Numbered from the stretch's first letter, positions 37,550-48,768 are shown. The stretch is DNA of 51,901 nt from Folioceros fuciformis (GCA_049999805.1 JBNGIO010006337.1:1-51901); one strand, 5' to 3'. Numbers and translations are program-made. Notes: generated by a model not told the origin, from the sequence alone.

Positions 37550-37882
37550 CATGCTCTTAGCTCTTGGAGCAATAATCATAGCAGCAGCAATAACTGGATG
37601 TGGTACCAATGCTTTGACTCTATGCTTTAAAATCAATATGCTCCTTATGGTCATCTCCACAATTGGCACTGTCGGGTTTCTTCTTGCGCTTTTAGCAACT
37701 GTAAGTCTCACTATGTATTGCCTAAAATTCATCTAATGTTTCAAATGAGTTTAAGATGAATGAAACTTTCTTAAATTTATAGTATTCATCATTTATCTCA
37801 CAACCTGCAGAGGAGCAAAGTGGCAAAGAGCTTTAACTCAAAGAGCTACACATTCAAAAGTGTAAAGACTTGAACTTCTCAT

Positions 37883-37914
<32 letters not shown>

Positions 37915-38599
37915 ATAATTTCTGATTTTAACATTAATACTCCATTCAGATAGACGACTTTTGCCGAGGAGCTACACTTGGATACATTATTCTCTTTGTA
38001 TGTGAGGTACAATATACATTGGATCATTTAAATATATAAAATTTTGTAAAATAAAATTTAAAATATTTGCCAACAATTCTAGCAAGTATTTTTGCAGATT
38101 GGAGCAATGATCTGTGCTTGTGTTCTAAAATCTAGAGGTTCAATGCCAAGTGAGGCATATGAGGTATGACGTGTTCTAGCTTTTATATGTGTTTCTAAAT
38201 ATATCAGCATTTTGAGTTCATATATTGATTTATTTATTTATTTAATTTTCTTAGACCATGGAACAAACACGGAGTCGCCGTGAAGTAGCTATGGGCCAAC
38301 TGCGACATGATTTGTACTATTCTTCTCAAACTACCCACCAAAGTTTTTATAAATATGTGATTATGTACTGATAATGTAATTTTTTTTTTTCTGGGATGTG
38401 TGATTTTAGGAACGTGAAAGATGTAAGCGTAGACAAGAAGATGGCTAAAGCTGTTGCTAGCAAAATGAAAGAAAAATATGGAGAGTAAGGATTTCTTTAA
38501 CAACTCTTCTTTTCATGCTTTTTTAATACTTCAAAATGGCTAGAGTTCTTTCTTCCTTCCTTTTTCAGGTGGACACATGAACTTCATGGATCGTATTGA
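37550..38599 (+). CDS. tetraspanin, TOM2A-like, partial or possibly broken
   Basis: Exons consistent with a plant tetraspanin of the TOM2A (tobamovirus multiplication 2A) type are 37550-37700, 37950-38006, 38098-38163, 38255-38313, 38410-38484 and 38569-38599. The first encodes two hydrophobic helices around GCGTNALTLCFKINMLL (TM2-loop-TM3). The next two encode YIILFVCEIGAMICACVLKS (TM4) followed by a PSEAYE segment like TOM2A's TPAEYD. The last two give VASKMKEKYGEWTHEL, similar to the MREKYGLD motif, and then a stop. Phases agree from 37950 onward. The exon for the large extracellular loop is unresolved: the only candidate (37811-37859) leaves the wrong phase. N-terminal TM1 exons were not found. 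Tetraspanins organise membrane microdomains; TOM2A sits in tonoplast/vesicle membranes. It may be a pseudogene. Confidence 0.5.
37881..37907. repeat. (TA)n microsatellite
   Basis: About twelve uninterrupted TA units lie inside an intron of the tetraspanin gene. Confidence 0.9.
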
Positions 38600-39162
38600 T
38601 ATTTTGTCAACCGGATGGATTTATGGATTCTTGGATGCTGAAAACCAAGAACAACACTCGCACATATTCATAGGCATATCTTTTGTTTCTCAATATGCAC
38701 ACAAAGGTATACATACTTCCACGCTAACTTCGTACGCTCGAGGTTCCCCGTGTCAAACGCGGGTTTAGAGACTTTGAATTCTTCACGCTGGTCTGTGATG
38801 TTCTTTGTCTTGATGCTGGCCTGTGATTGGGTGTTCAGATTGCGGATGCGCGAAGCGGACAAAAGTTTTCTGAAACGGCCCTTTGGACTACCGAAAGTTG
38901 TCCAAGCTTTAAAGTTGCCAGCCAAAACGTTGTGGCCGAAGCTTTGGGAAAATGGCAACTAGGCCAGGGTCAACAACAAAAACAACAACCACAACAACAT
39001 GTGAAGGGATCTGATAAGCGCTCCACGTGCATATGCGGCAAGCTGGCCCGTCTGTGAAGGACGGCAGGCAGTTGAGACAGTATCCTGCTACCAACCACGA
39101 TCCTGGAGTTTGAAAACTATGTGGCAAAAGAGGAGACTAGGGACGAAATAGAAATGATGTGA
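38600..39162. other. spacer between tetraspanin and Nudix genes
   Basis: The base composition turns from AT-rich to balanced at about 38.70-38.74 kb. A CAA-rich simple repeat lies at about 38970-38998. Convergent 3' ends of the flanking genes are expected here. No gene seen. Confidence 0.4.
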
Positions 39163-40372
39163 TCAACCGGTGGGCATGGTGTCCTGCATGATGGGAGCGA
39201 GTATCCGGAAAGCTTGTTCATACACTGGCCTCTTGAACCCAACAGCCTGCAGCATTCCATTCCAACGGGACACAGTTCTTCACCTTCAGCATGGTTGAAA
39301 CAGCATCGGTCACTTGCTCAACTCCACATGAGATGACAAAGTTTGCACACCTTCTCAATAACTTGATCCACTGGCAGCCATTTCCAATCCGAGAACTCAG
39401 CTGCCTCATTTCCATCCCCGACCAGATTGATCTCGCTGTCATCCCCACGAAATCTGAACAAATACCTGCCATTCACTCTGGATTTTGTTACACAACCATA
39501 AGACCCGTGCAATGACACTACACAGCTTTCGAAGGTGCACTCGATAAATGGACAGGTCCAGCTTTCACTGATCACCATTTCTGCGCCTGGCCAGTCCAGT
39601 CTTGCCCCCAGAGCTCCTCCAATCTCGCTCTGACTTCGCTTGGGAAGTCGTATGTGAGCCACTGCGGCACCTGTTCACACATCCAACATCGAACCTCACA
39701 GCCCTCTGTTTATGCATGCATGACCATGCTGTGAAAGGAAATAAAGTCCTCTTCACACCTCCCCGATTATGTCAGCCGATGTCACCCCGGTCTCTTCTCT
39801 CAGCTCCCTGATGGCAGCCTGACGAGGTTCTTCCCCCTCGTCTATGCCACCCTGCGGAAGGCACTCATAGCATTGACAAACACAGCAAGGATGCCGTGGA
39901 TAAGCTGCAGTCCCAACAAGGGGTCGGAGTACCTGAGGCATCTGCCACGAGTCTGGAACATCCAAACGCAATGCCACAAACACCTGCCAGGCCAAGCTCA
40001 CGGTTGTCAGCCTCCAAACATGCGATTTGCGCAAGTAAAATGTTCACCCGGAGCCTCCCGCACCTCGTTCTTCTGGTTGACGAGACAGATCCCTACGTTC
40101 GGTCTGTAGCCCACAGGAGGGCTCTCCATGCTAGCCACCGTGCCTAAACTCCTCACAATACTTCCGCTCCTGCCATATAGAGATAACCCTCCTTGCCTTT
40201 TCTGCCACAACGCAGGTCTTATCGTGCGGTGTCGAGGGGGTGTTATGCAAGGGTACCGCGGAAAGACCCAGATTCTTCGAAACACCCAAGCTTTGACAGC
40301 GGGAAGGGACTTAGGCAGCAGAACAGGGAGGAGCTTGGGCAAAAGGGGCTCCCCTCTCGCAGAAAGCATCAT
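39163..40372 (-). CDS. Nudix hydrolase, RppH/NUDT25-27-like, organelle-targeted, 6 exons
   Basis: Exons in transcript order are 40372-40064, 39983-39933, 39851-39759, 39670-39576, 39465-39351 and 39246-39163, giving 747 bp (248 aa) with all phases agreeing. The core starts [15 protein letters not shown], continues [20 protein letters not shown] and carries the Nudix box (G-x5-E-x7-REUxEExGU) as GGIDEGEE...[22 protein letters not shown] and [10 protein letters not shown] are conserved in plant diadenosine tetraphosphate (Ap4A/ppGpp) hydrolases NUDT25/26/27, relatives of bacterial RppH. About 95 residues precede the core, rich in Arg/Leu/Pro/Ser with few acidic residues, consistent with a chloroplast or mitochondrial transit peptide as in NUDT26/27. 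The Met start is the first of a MM pair. It lies in tandem behind TMA7. Confidence 0.92.
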
Positions 40373-40805
40373 GCTTGTCTCCTGCTCCGTGCTGTGGGGC
40401 CTTGCTTTTTGGGTCGTGTCGATCTCGTGGGCGTACACAGATATGATGTGCTTGGATGCTAAGAGGGAAAAGGGGACTGAAATAGCTCATCGACCGTTAC
40501 ATGTCTTGACGGGAGCCTCAGCCAATACAGCTAGTGTGCTCCCCTCGAACAAGTACATCCTAAGAGACATGAGATACCTCGTAAGAACAGTGAGTTGTTT
40601 CAAACCTGCTGGCGAGTCGAGAGCTAAAGGGCCAGCCCCAGGGGAATTAGACTACTAGGAAACATCCGACACACAACAACATTCCTCGACATAATGCATG
40701 GGGAGGAGTAGCCGTCTGACTTCACGTCTTGAACTTCTCTCTGCCATTTTGCAGACTCGTTCATCCAGCTAGTGCAAGGGTCCTGAGGCGCAACCCCGCC
40801 TTTGC
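40373..40805. other. spacer between Nudix and TMA7 genes
   Basis: About 430 bp between two minus-strand genes; it contains the Nudix 5' region and the TMA7 3' UTR. No further gene recognised. Confidence 0.4.
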
Positions 40806-41527
40806 TCATTTCTTGCCACTCTTCTTCAATCCTGCACCGCCGAAGGTGCCCTTTCCTGATGCTTTAGCTTTCAAGTCCTTCAAGGCCTGACAAAAGAAAA
40901 ATAATCTCACTTACATGCTCTACTACAAAGGGCCAGCTACAACCTTCAAGCAGCACACACATCATACCTTCTCTTCGTCCTTCTTCTTTTGAAGATGTGC
41001 TAGATCAGTCTGGAAGATGGAGAGCAAATCCTTTTAAACTTATTCACAACACCCAACTCCTTCCAACCTTGCGCAACAGAAACGCCAACACCATGAGATG
41101 GTATTACCTCATCGTAGTCTTTCTTCTCAGGCTTGGCAGCCTTCAAGGGCTTGAGCTTTCCACCTACATCAATACAGTCTCCCTTCATCAACTCAGGCCA
41201 GGTGACCGGGTAAACCCTAAGAGCGCAGGGCCGTGCAGCGAATGATGCATCCCACTACCGCCCTAGGTGACAACTGCAGTTCGTCCCACAGCATCCCATC
41301 GTAAAGAAATGAATTCCAACAAAACAAACAAGAGACATTCAACTTCCACCCAGACTAGAAACCCGTCATTCCTTACGTGCGCGAACGGGCTCCAGACACA
41401 CCCCATTCTCGTGGTAAAGAACCACAGCTTCCTGAAATAGGATGGAAGGTCTAACAGCAGGGGACCGAAGTGGGAACAGGTTCTAGTACTACGCGCTACT
41501 GCATCACATACCCTGCCGTCCAGACAT
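40806..41527 (-). CDS. TMA7: translation machinery-associated protein 7 (TMA7), 4 exons
   Basis: This small (64 aa) basic protein of the TMA7/CCDC72 family associates with ribosomes in yeast. Exons are 41527-41512, 41163-41108, 41009-40968 and 40886-40806 (195 bp including stop, phases agree). The spliced N-terminus is MSGRQGGKLKPLK, followed by KKDYDE, HLQKKKDEEKALKDLKAKA and the signature C-terminus GTFGGAGLKKSGKK. The first exon encodes only the first five codons and one base. A telo-box (AAACCCTAA at 41212-41220) lies in the 348-bp first intron, a common location in plant translation genes. The gene is complete; exact function in plants is unknown. Confidence 0.93.
41212..41220. promoter_or_regulatory. 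telo-box in TMA7 intron 1
   Basis: AAACCCTAA on the plus strand is the plant telo-box (bound by TRB/Pur-alpha-type factors) that often accompanies ribosomal and translation genes near their 5' ends. The regulatory role here is inferred from motif and position. Confidence 0.4.
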
Positions 41528-41899
41528 GATGTCCGCCGGTGTCGAGCTCCTAAATATCTGCACTGCGAATGAAGCGGCCGCTGAGAGGCTGGATATTTCC
41601 TGCAAATCCGTCCCACGCAGGGATGGGAAACATCAGATACGGTCTGGACCGCGAGATGAGATGATAAACTCAAGCAAACAAGGCGGCACAGATGGGGCTC
41701 AAAACGGCATCATGCAGTAGACAGTAACCGCACCTTGGGGATCACGGCTACAAGCGCTAGGAGAGTAGAAACAGACGCAGCTTCTGGAATTGCACATGTA
41801 CATAAATATATAGGCGTCATAAAAGAAAGTTACCCAAAACTAAGCTGATAATTAGATGAGTGGTCAGCACGTAGTCAGTAAGTGGCCACTGTTAGGTTC

Positions 41900-42669
41900 T
41901 TAAGCTCCTCCTTGGTCAGACTGCCAGTCGGCCCGCACGTCCGCGGCAGTTGGCTCCTGGTGTGCCCTCTCGAGAGCCTTGTCCAAGGCAGCCCGGCGGC
42001 GAAGTATGAGAGGCGACTCGAAGTAGCTGCATAGTCTAGTGAGCTCTTCTGGGATACCTTCCTCGCTCTTGGCTGTGGCGGATACACGTTTCCACCAGCA
42101 TTCGAACTGCAAAGCTGCAAACGCTTCGGGCTCGTATCCCTTGTGCTCGAGGATATTGTAACACACAAGGTAAAGCAGATGACGTGGGAGCGGGGATTTC
42201 AGAGAGCACCAAGAATGCTTACCTTGGTTTCTTGTGCGGAAGCCATTCACAACGCACACAACCTGCCATGGGCGGGCTCCTGCGCGGCAGCTCTTAGCGC
42301 CTCCTCGAATCTCGCCGTTGTGTTGTTTAAGTCTGAGAGAATGTAAAGAAAGATGGTGAGAGGGGCGTCATGAGCGTGTGAAATGCCGAAAGGGTGAGAT
42401 TGAACAGCATACCTTCGAGACAAGTCATTTGTCATTCCAACATAGGTCCTCTTCCAATCGGAGGAGAGGAGAAGATACACCCTCCAAGCACGAGCTGCAT
42501 CCTCATTATCTGTTAGGGTTTTCGGCTTGACGAGTTCTGTGCTGATGGCTTTCGCTCCGTCACCTGGGCTTCCGATGGAGGACGAAGCCTTTTGCTTCTT
42601 GCAACTCTTGGGAGGGGTCGGAGGGGCGATCGTTTCTTGTTGGGAGTGTTCGCGCTTGTGGATCCGCAT
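41900..42669 (-). CDS. GIY-YIG nuclease-domain protein (SLX1/HIGLE-like), 3 exons
   Basis: Exons are 42669-42413, 42332-42223 and 42114-41900; phases agree and total 582 bp (193 aa). The GIY-YIG core is split over the introns: WRVYLLLSSDWKRTYVGMTN (VYLL and TYVG are the two signature strands), then LSRRLKQHNGEIRGGAKSCR, RPWQVVCVVNGF, and ALQFECWWKR, which supplies the catalytic Glu. This layout is that of SLX1-type structure-specific endonucleases and the plant HIGLE proteins. Unlike SLX1 (about 270-370 aa with a C-terminal RING/PHD finger), no cysteine/histidine zinc finger follows; the protein ends about 60 residues after the core. The start is uncertain because the frame stays open upstream to about 42810; the ATG at 42669 is a conservative choice. 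Nuclease activity is inferred. Confidence 0.85.
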
Positions 42670-43245
42670 GTTGGAGAGGGTGGTTGTGTGCTGTGAGGAC
42701 TTTGTCTTCAAAAAGACGTGTGTCATTCCATAACTGGAGGTAGCTGCGGCGTAAGGTAATGCCCTGCAACCGATCGACAATCCTTGATGTATCGACATCC
42801 CCTGTTGCATCTGACAATTCCACTGCCACCCGAAGTCCAGCTACCTCTGCAGACACCTTTCCATGCTGGTCAGACCTCTGATCTAGCCTCTCAGCAGGCC
42901 GCCTAATGTGGCGTACCAGCATACTTTCTACAGACAACTGGGAGCTTAGGACAAAGAGCAACAAAAAAACACATATCTGAGGGTAGTGAGCCCTCACCTC
43001 GTAGGGTGCCAGAGCTTTTTCGTACGAATTCCAGTAATCTAGGTAGGTCCTGCGTGGACATCGCACGCTCGCGACTGATAGTTTACGACATCAAGATGCA
43101 GAACGAAACAAGGGAAATTCCAGGACGCAAGCAGCCTCAAATTCATTCAGGTACATCTTTTGTCGTTTCAAACTTCATGAGCAACAATTCTCGGACCTCC
43201 ACGGCCCTGGCCTGGACAATCAGGCGCCTATGGCATACCACCCCG
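42560..43245 (-). CDS. unrecognised minus-strand coding segment
   Basis: I do not recognise this family. A continuous charged frame can be assembled: an upstream segment containing RRLIVQARAVEVRELLLMKF (about 43225-43160); a segment after a CAG acceptor near 43057 reading DLPRLLEFVRKSSGTLRG; then after a roughly 60-70 bp intron SMLVRHIRRPAERLDQRSDQ and AGLRVAVELSDATGDVDTSR, with a stop near 42560. The last part overlaps the 5' end of the GIY-YIG gene in another frame on the same strand. It may be a separate small coiled-coil/basic protein, or alternative 5' exons of the nuclease gene. No start codon is certain because the sequence above 43.29 kb is AT-rich. Confidence 0.35.
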
Positions 43246-43289
43246 ATCTGGCTTGATTTAGCGAATCTCAAGGAATATGTTTAAATATT

Positions 43290-46199
43290 ATAATATACAT
43301 ACTTTTACTTCCTCATTCCTACGCTAAGAAAACCAAAGAAGCTTTTGACCACGTCACCGCCTCAACCAAATGCGGACACAAAGCAAACAAACATGCAAGC
43401 ATATGTTTGCCTTAGCCCCAACATGGGGTTGCCTAGCTTGCTCAAATCAGCTGCCCATATTGAATTTTAGGATTGGCCGGATGGTTGCTGAAGGGTTGGG
43501 CTTTACCACCACATCCACACTATTCCCTAAAAAATGAAAACCTTTGATTGTAGGAGGCATCATGTTGTGGTTTCATTTTATGCTACTGTCATCTCTATAC
43601 CAAACCGGATGCAAGAATTTGACGTAAGTGCATTCCAAAGAAACTATTCTAAGGAAGCCAGTGTTCACCATGCATCAAAAGTCTCTAGAGCATTGCATAT
43701 GCAAAAAGGTAACTTGGCTACTCCAATATGTTGTGAACGTCGAATTGTCTTTGTTCTCCTTACTGAATGAGATCTAGTTATACAAAGAGTACCCATCTAG
43801 AAAACTATCTTTCTTGTAGCATGCCAGTGTATCTATCATACCATCCATTAAGGGTAAGGGATAATGATCTCTAAAGTTGCAACTTCATTCAATTTGCCTG
43901 GCACACTCTCACCATCCTCTTTTATGTCTTACATACAATGTTGGAACATTAATGAACCAAGTCTATTTTAATTATGCGATGTGTTATACTTTGTCCACCT
44001 TAGTTGACAAATGTTTTCTTCTTTGGGGCCTATAGTAATGTGGAACATGAAACCCCATTACCCCGACATTCTTCATATAGTGGCCACACCCATGATCGTT
44101 GTAGATTTTCGTGGTCCGTCCCCGTGACTAAATTGCTATCCTTGGTGTCTAAAATTCAATAGCACATCCAGTGAGAAAACTAAAGTGACAATCCCCTTAG
44201 AATAAAAGACTGAGTCCTTCAAAAATCAGCACACAAGGGCTTCACAAGCCAAGTCTAGAAATGTCTTCAATCATTTCCATTCTCACCAACCTCGCTTCTC
44301 ATACTGCAGCCTCCTTTTCTATTTTTCCCTCCTCTCTGCACTTAGTCCTATCTTTCATATTCTCTTACCTCCCCCGCAGTTCCAAGAGTCCTTGCCACCA
44401 TTAGTTTGATACAAATTGAAAGCATATGCACTCTCAATAGTACCACTGTATATTATGCGAACTTCATCTTGCTCCTAGGTCTCATCACTCTCCATCGTAT
44501 AAGAGCATTTTCAAACAATACAAAGCCTTCATCTCCAGGAAAAACTCCTAACTCCTTTGATCTAAACACCTTTGCCTCACCTCTCTCCTTTAGTCTTCTC
44601 TTGGTGGCTTTGCTTTCTAGAAAGAATTTCGTTCTCATTCCCCCACAACACTTAAAGCTGATTCTAAACTACTCCTCTTTTGACAATAGCCTCTATCACA
44701 TTCCTTGTGCCCCTCCTGCTTCCATCTCTTCTAATCAAAGAAACCAAAGGTGTCGGCAAAGACATAATATCGTATTGGTAGCAAGCAAATATATACATGG
44801 ATTTTAGTTAAGTGGTTGTAACCAATTTAACTTATGCAATTATATTCTCAAGTATATATTGAACTACTCAATTATAACTAAACTATCTACGTTAAGTTCA
44901 TAAGTGCCCTAACTAAGTGCGACCAGTGTTAAATAAAGGACGCTTAGTCACAACACTAATAATGATTTTCTATTTTTTACAATCAATCTCGTTACCTAAG
45001 CCATTAGCAAATTGAGGAATGGTACTTTTGCAGAAGCAACTGGTATTCTAGTAGATCTTTTATGCTTTGCTCACAGTAACTCTTTGTTCTCTCATCTTGC
45101 ATCCTTATTAAATGATGCCTTATTCTTTGGTTTTCCAACATCTTTGTGCAAGAATGATATCAACTCTATGCTCAAGATTGGATATCTTAATCTCTCCTCT
45201 ATTTACAAATGCATTACTTTGAAATCTATCTATGCCAACACCTTCAACTCTTGCTCAAAAATTTTCATCACATCTTGGGCTAAGACTTCTAACTTACAAA
45301 ACCAATAAAACAATACATGGGACAAACTGCATCGTCTCTCTAAGTAACCACATGTGACTTAAATATCTTCTCTACAAGGCAATTTAAATTCATATCCTAA
45401 ACTATGCATCCACATGTCTACATCATGTTTGTGACTAAAAAGGGATAAAATCTGGAAATGCAGTTGGGTTTACCCTTTTTGAAAATGGCACCCCATGGGC
45501 TTTTAAGAATCCAGCAATTTTGTGCACACTGTATTACATAAAGAGGCATTTAGGATTAGGAAAGTAATATATTGAATGCAAGAAGAAAGCAAATAATAAT
45601 GCAACAAGTCCCAACATGATTGTCATAGGAGATCAAGTTATATAAAGAAGCATTTGGGATAGGAAGCTAATATATTGAAAGCAAGAGGAAAGCATATAAT
45701 AATGCAACAATTCTCAACATGAATGTCACAACTTAGTGACAAAGATGTGAAGTAGTAAGATAGGTGCGCTCCTAACGCAGTGCACACAACCTAGACAATT
45801 ACACACCCTTGCCCTATCCATACTATGATGAAGCTCCATCTTTTCAACATTTGCTCTAGTGATCTTTATGCATGCTAGGCTCCTCCTAAGTATAGTGATC
45901 ACAAAAATATTGTCAATAGTGTGGATAATGTAGTGGGGAAAGAAATCCAGCAAGGTTTCTTAGTTCCTAAAATCCACTTTAATACATATTGCTACTTACC
46001 GCAAACATAGAATCAATATTGTTTATCATTATCTCTTGATCGAGGATTAACAAGATTTAAGAAGTGCTCTACTAATAGGAGTATTGTCGTAATCCCTCAA
46101 GATGTGGGTTACCCATGAAGGGGAGGAAGAGAGAAAGGCTGAGGAAGGGGAGCGATAGACCTAAGTACGTCCAACGGGCTGCCGTACCAACGATAAGAT
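43290..46199. other. AT-rich intergenic block with degenerate reading frames
   Basis: No intact gene is seen. On the minus strand between about 44400 and 45310 several broken frames look coding-like (for example KRRLKERGEAKVFRSKELGV and KDVGKPKNKASFNKDAR, separated by stops), suggesting an old transposon or pseudogene that I cannot name. A roughly 95-bp tandem duplication lies near 45.6 kb. Confidence 0.4.
45531..45729. repeat. diverged tandem duplication of about 95 bp
   Basis: Copy 1 (about 45531-45626) and copy 2 (about 45636-45729) share the order aaag-gcattt...gg, taatatattgaa, gcaaga.gaaagca, ataataatgcaaca and caacatga.tgtca with scattered substitutions and small indels. Confidence 0.75.
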
Positions 46200-46299
46200 N
46201 NNNNNNNNNNNNNNNNNNNNNNNNNNNNNNNNNNNNNNNNNNNNNNNNNNNNNNNNNNNNNNNNNNNNNNNNNNNNNNNNNNNNNNNNNNNNNNNNNNN
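46200..46299. other. assembly gap (100 N)
   Basis: A run of exactly 100 N; true distance unknown. Confidence 0.99.
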
Positions 46300-47586
46300 G
46301 GGCGGGTCCAAGTGGCCGACGAACTTTGATCAACAACGGTGAGAATGAGTTCGTAGGAAGAGAACAAAAGAAGAGCAGAGAAGCGTCGTGTGGACTGTGG
46401 GCGGAGGAGAGCGGGAAGCCATGTGAGATAGATCGAAAACGAGTGGAGGGTGGTGCGAGGGTGTCGAGAGTGGAAGAGGGCAAGGTCTCTTAGGGGTCGT
46501 TGCAGATAGAGGGGTGAGGTTCGCCCCATGAACATCGTGTAGTCAAGTTTGCTCCCATACCAAACCATGAGGAGGCAATCGGGGTGTATTGGACGTGCCT
46601 TCTAAACTCAGGCGGGTTATGTGGAAAGAGGAGGAACTTCCACGAGCATTCTCCACTGAAAAGGAAGTGATGAAGGTTGTGATGCGACACAACAAACCAA
46701 AATCTCAATTCATGTGAGCACAACGACATTGGCACCTCAAGGAGTGGCCTATAGTTCATATTAGGTGTCGAACATAGAGTTTCTAAACTGTCATTACAGA
46801 AAAGAAAGAAAATCTACTCTACTATCTCTTGGCAATCCGATTGTCCACGGGGCTTAATCCTTTCTGACTCAGTGGTGCTTTAAATGGTAGAAAAGTTAGC
46901 CTAATTTAATGACTTGGAGGAGGAGTGGTGGCTACATCAGTCGACATGCTCGAAGGTTGGGCGGAACGGGTTAGTGCAAGCCGAGTAGGTCCAAGGGGAG
47001 AGTCCTCTTGTTTAATGGTGACTAGGAGGGTGGCCATGCCCTCCGGCCGCTCTTGCTGGGAGGGCTTTAGAAGGTGAAGGACTGATTTGGGACTGATCTA
47101 GACATATTGGATGGTACTATTGGAGGTCCCATAGAAGGTTTCACTAGTCCTTCGTCCACCGTGATCACCTCTTTTGCCGAGTCCTAAATTACTCACAAAA
47201 CTTCCTTGTGATAAAAACTGAAGTTGCAGTCCAACTATTGCATGGCATCGATGACCATCCTCTTAAGGGTTTGGTAATTCGGCCTATACCTAGCCTCCGA
47301 GAGTTCTGTGTGTTGAGCTACGGCTACTGGTACATACCTTTGAAGTTCTTCCAACACCACAGAAGTGGTTACGGCTTCCTCCTAAAGTTGGAGACAACTC
47401 CCACCTGCATTCGTTACTACTTCCACTTGCGTCTTCAAGAGTTTGACCTTGGTCTCAATGTCTCGACTATTCAATTCTTCCTCCTTCATCCGGAGGTCTT
47501 TATTTTCCTTCTGCAACTTCTATAGGTGGTTGAGATGTTCGTTTCACTCATTTCCACGTGTCTCCATGCTTTGGAGATTCTCCCTC
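46300..47586. other. repeat-like region with minus-strand degenerate frame
   Basis: No intact gene. On the minus strand about 47400-47570 a charged coiled-coil-like stretch can be read (QKENKDLRMKEEELNSRDIE), followed by stop-interrupted frames down to about 47050. It looks like a decayed transposon protein, unassigned. The rest (46300-47050) shows nothing I can name. Confidence 0.35.
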
Positions 47587-47601
47587 ATGATGCCATGTTA
47601 G
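47587..47601 (+). repeat. left target-site duplication of LINE
   Basis: ATGATGCCATGTTAG, identical to 48769-48783, flanks the LINE on its 5' side. Confidence 0.85.
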
Positions 47602-48768
47602 ACGTCAATAACGGAAGCCAATTGGAATTTCTCCTTAGGACTTTAAACGCAGAAGGGCTTCTGGAGGACATAGGCAGAGAGGAAGGCATGATTGGTGGGA
47701 TGTGCCTAAGAGGGATAACTACACTTTACAGGGCTAGGCGTGCGGGGCTTTGGCTCACCCAGGAAGAACATGATGGCAAGAAGCACCCTCCACATCAAAG
47801 TCCTTTAAGATGTTGGTTCCGTTTGAAGGAGAATTGGGAGTTAGTGATGAGACCTTACCTATATACGTGGCCTGGGAGTTCCGGAAGGTTGTAGGCGAGC
47901 GTGAGATCACTCTTCAACTTTCCTTCGGCTGCCATTTATCCCCGATTGGTGCGCGCACAGAAATCTCTTCAACGAAGTCGACTGGCCCCTCGATTGAGGC
48001 TCTCCCAACGTCGCCAGAGGGCGACAATTAAGCTCCTCTGGTCTACAATTGGGGTTCCCCCCAAGGTGCGGGTTACAATTTGGTGTTTCTTTCAGGCTTG
48101 TTTGCCTAACGCAGATCGCTGGGACAGGTTGCTGGCAGCCATGGGGGAGGAATGGTGCAGGCTTTGTAGTGTTGGCGCCTAGCACAAAAGCCAGCATATC
48201 TTCTTTCAGTGCGATTATGCGCAAGGTGTTTGGACTGAAGATGGCAAGTGGCTTCAAAACCTTCTCCCAGGGAGAATCATTTTGGTTACTAAGCAAACTG
48301 CCCTTTTTGGGCTTGACAAGCAAACAGAAGAGCCTCTTGTACAGAAACAGTGGTGGGGAGTGGTATGGTCTTTGTCTCTCTTCACCCTGTGGCAAAACTG
48401 GATAGCAATGGTCTATGGCGGCAATGACCCGGTATAAAGGAAAGCTTTACTTTCGCATATCTGGGAACAAGTCCAAGTGACTGCGGAGAGCATTCGTACT
48501 TCCGCCCACAACAAGTTCAAACGAACTGAGTGGAAGTTGGCCGATTTTCTCGGGCATAATGGCTAGTGGAACCACTCCTGCGCGTGGCGAAAGTGAGCCA
48601 CTCATGGATGAGGCAACTCTCGCCTGAACGATAGGTCTGGTTTGATCACTTCTGCAGTTTAGGTATTAGCATGTAGAATAACGCCGCACGCAACTATGCG
48701 AGCAAGTACTGTAATCTGGCTGTAGCCTGAGCTACGTATAATTAGATTTTTTTCTTCGTGAAAAAAAA
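47602..48768 (+). mobile_element. 5'-truncated non-LTR retrotransposon (LINE) with poly(A) tail
   Basis: This 1.17-kb segment lies between exact 15-bp direct repeats and ends in a run of A (48761-48769), the hallmark of target-primed reverse transcription. Its 3' part encodes, with stops and frame breaks, the end of a LINE ORF2: LLWSTIGVPPKVRVTIWCFF followed by CRLCSVGA, a stop, and HIFFQCDYAQGVW. This is the zinc-binding reverse transcriptase (zf-RVT) module. The element lacks the endonuclease and most of the reverse transcriptase, so it is dead on arrival. Confidence 0.85.
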
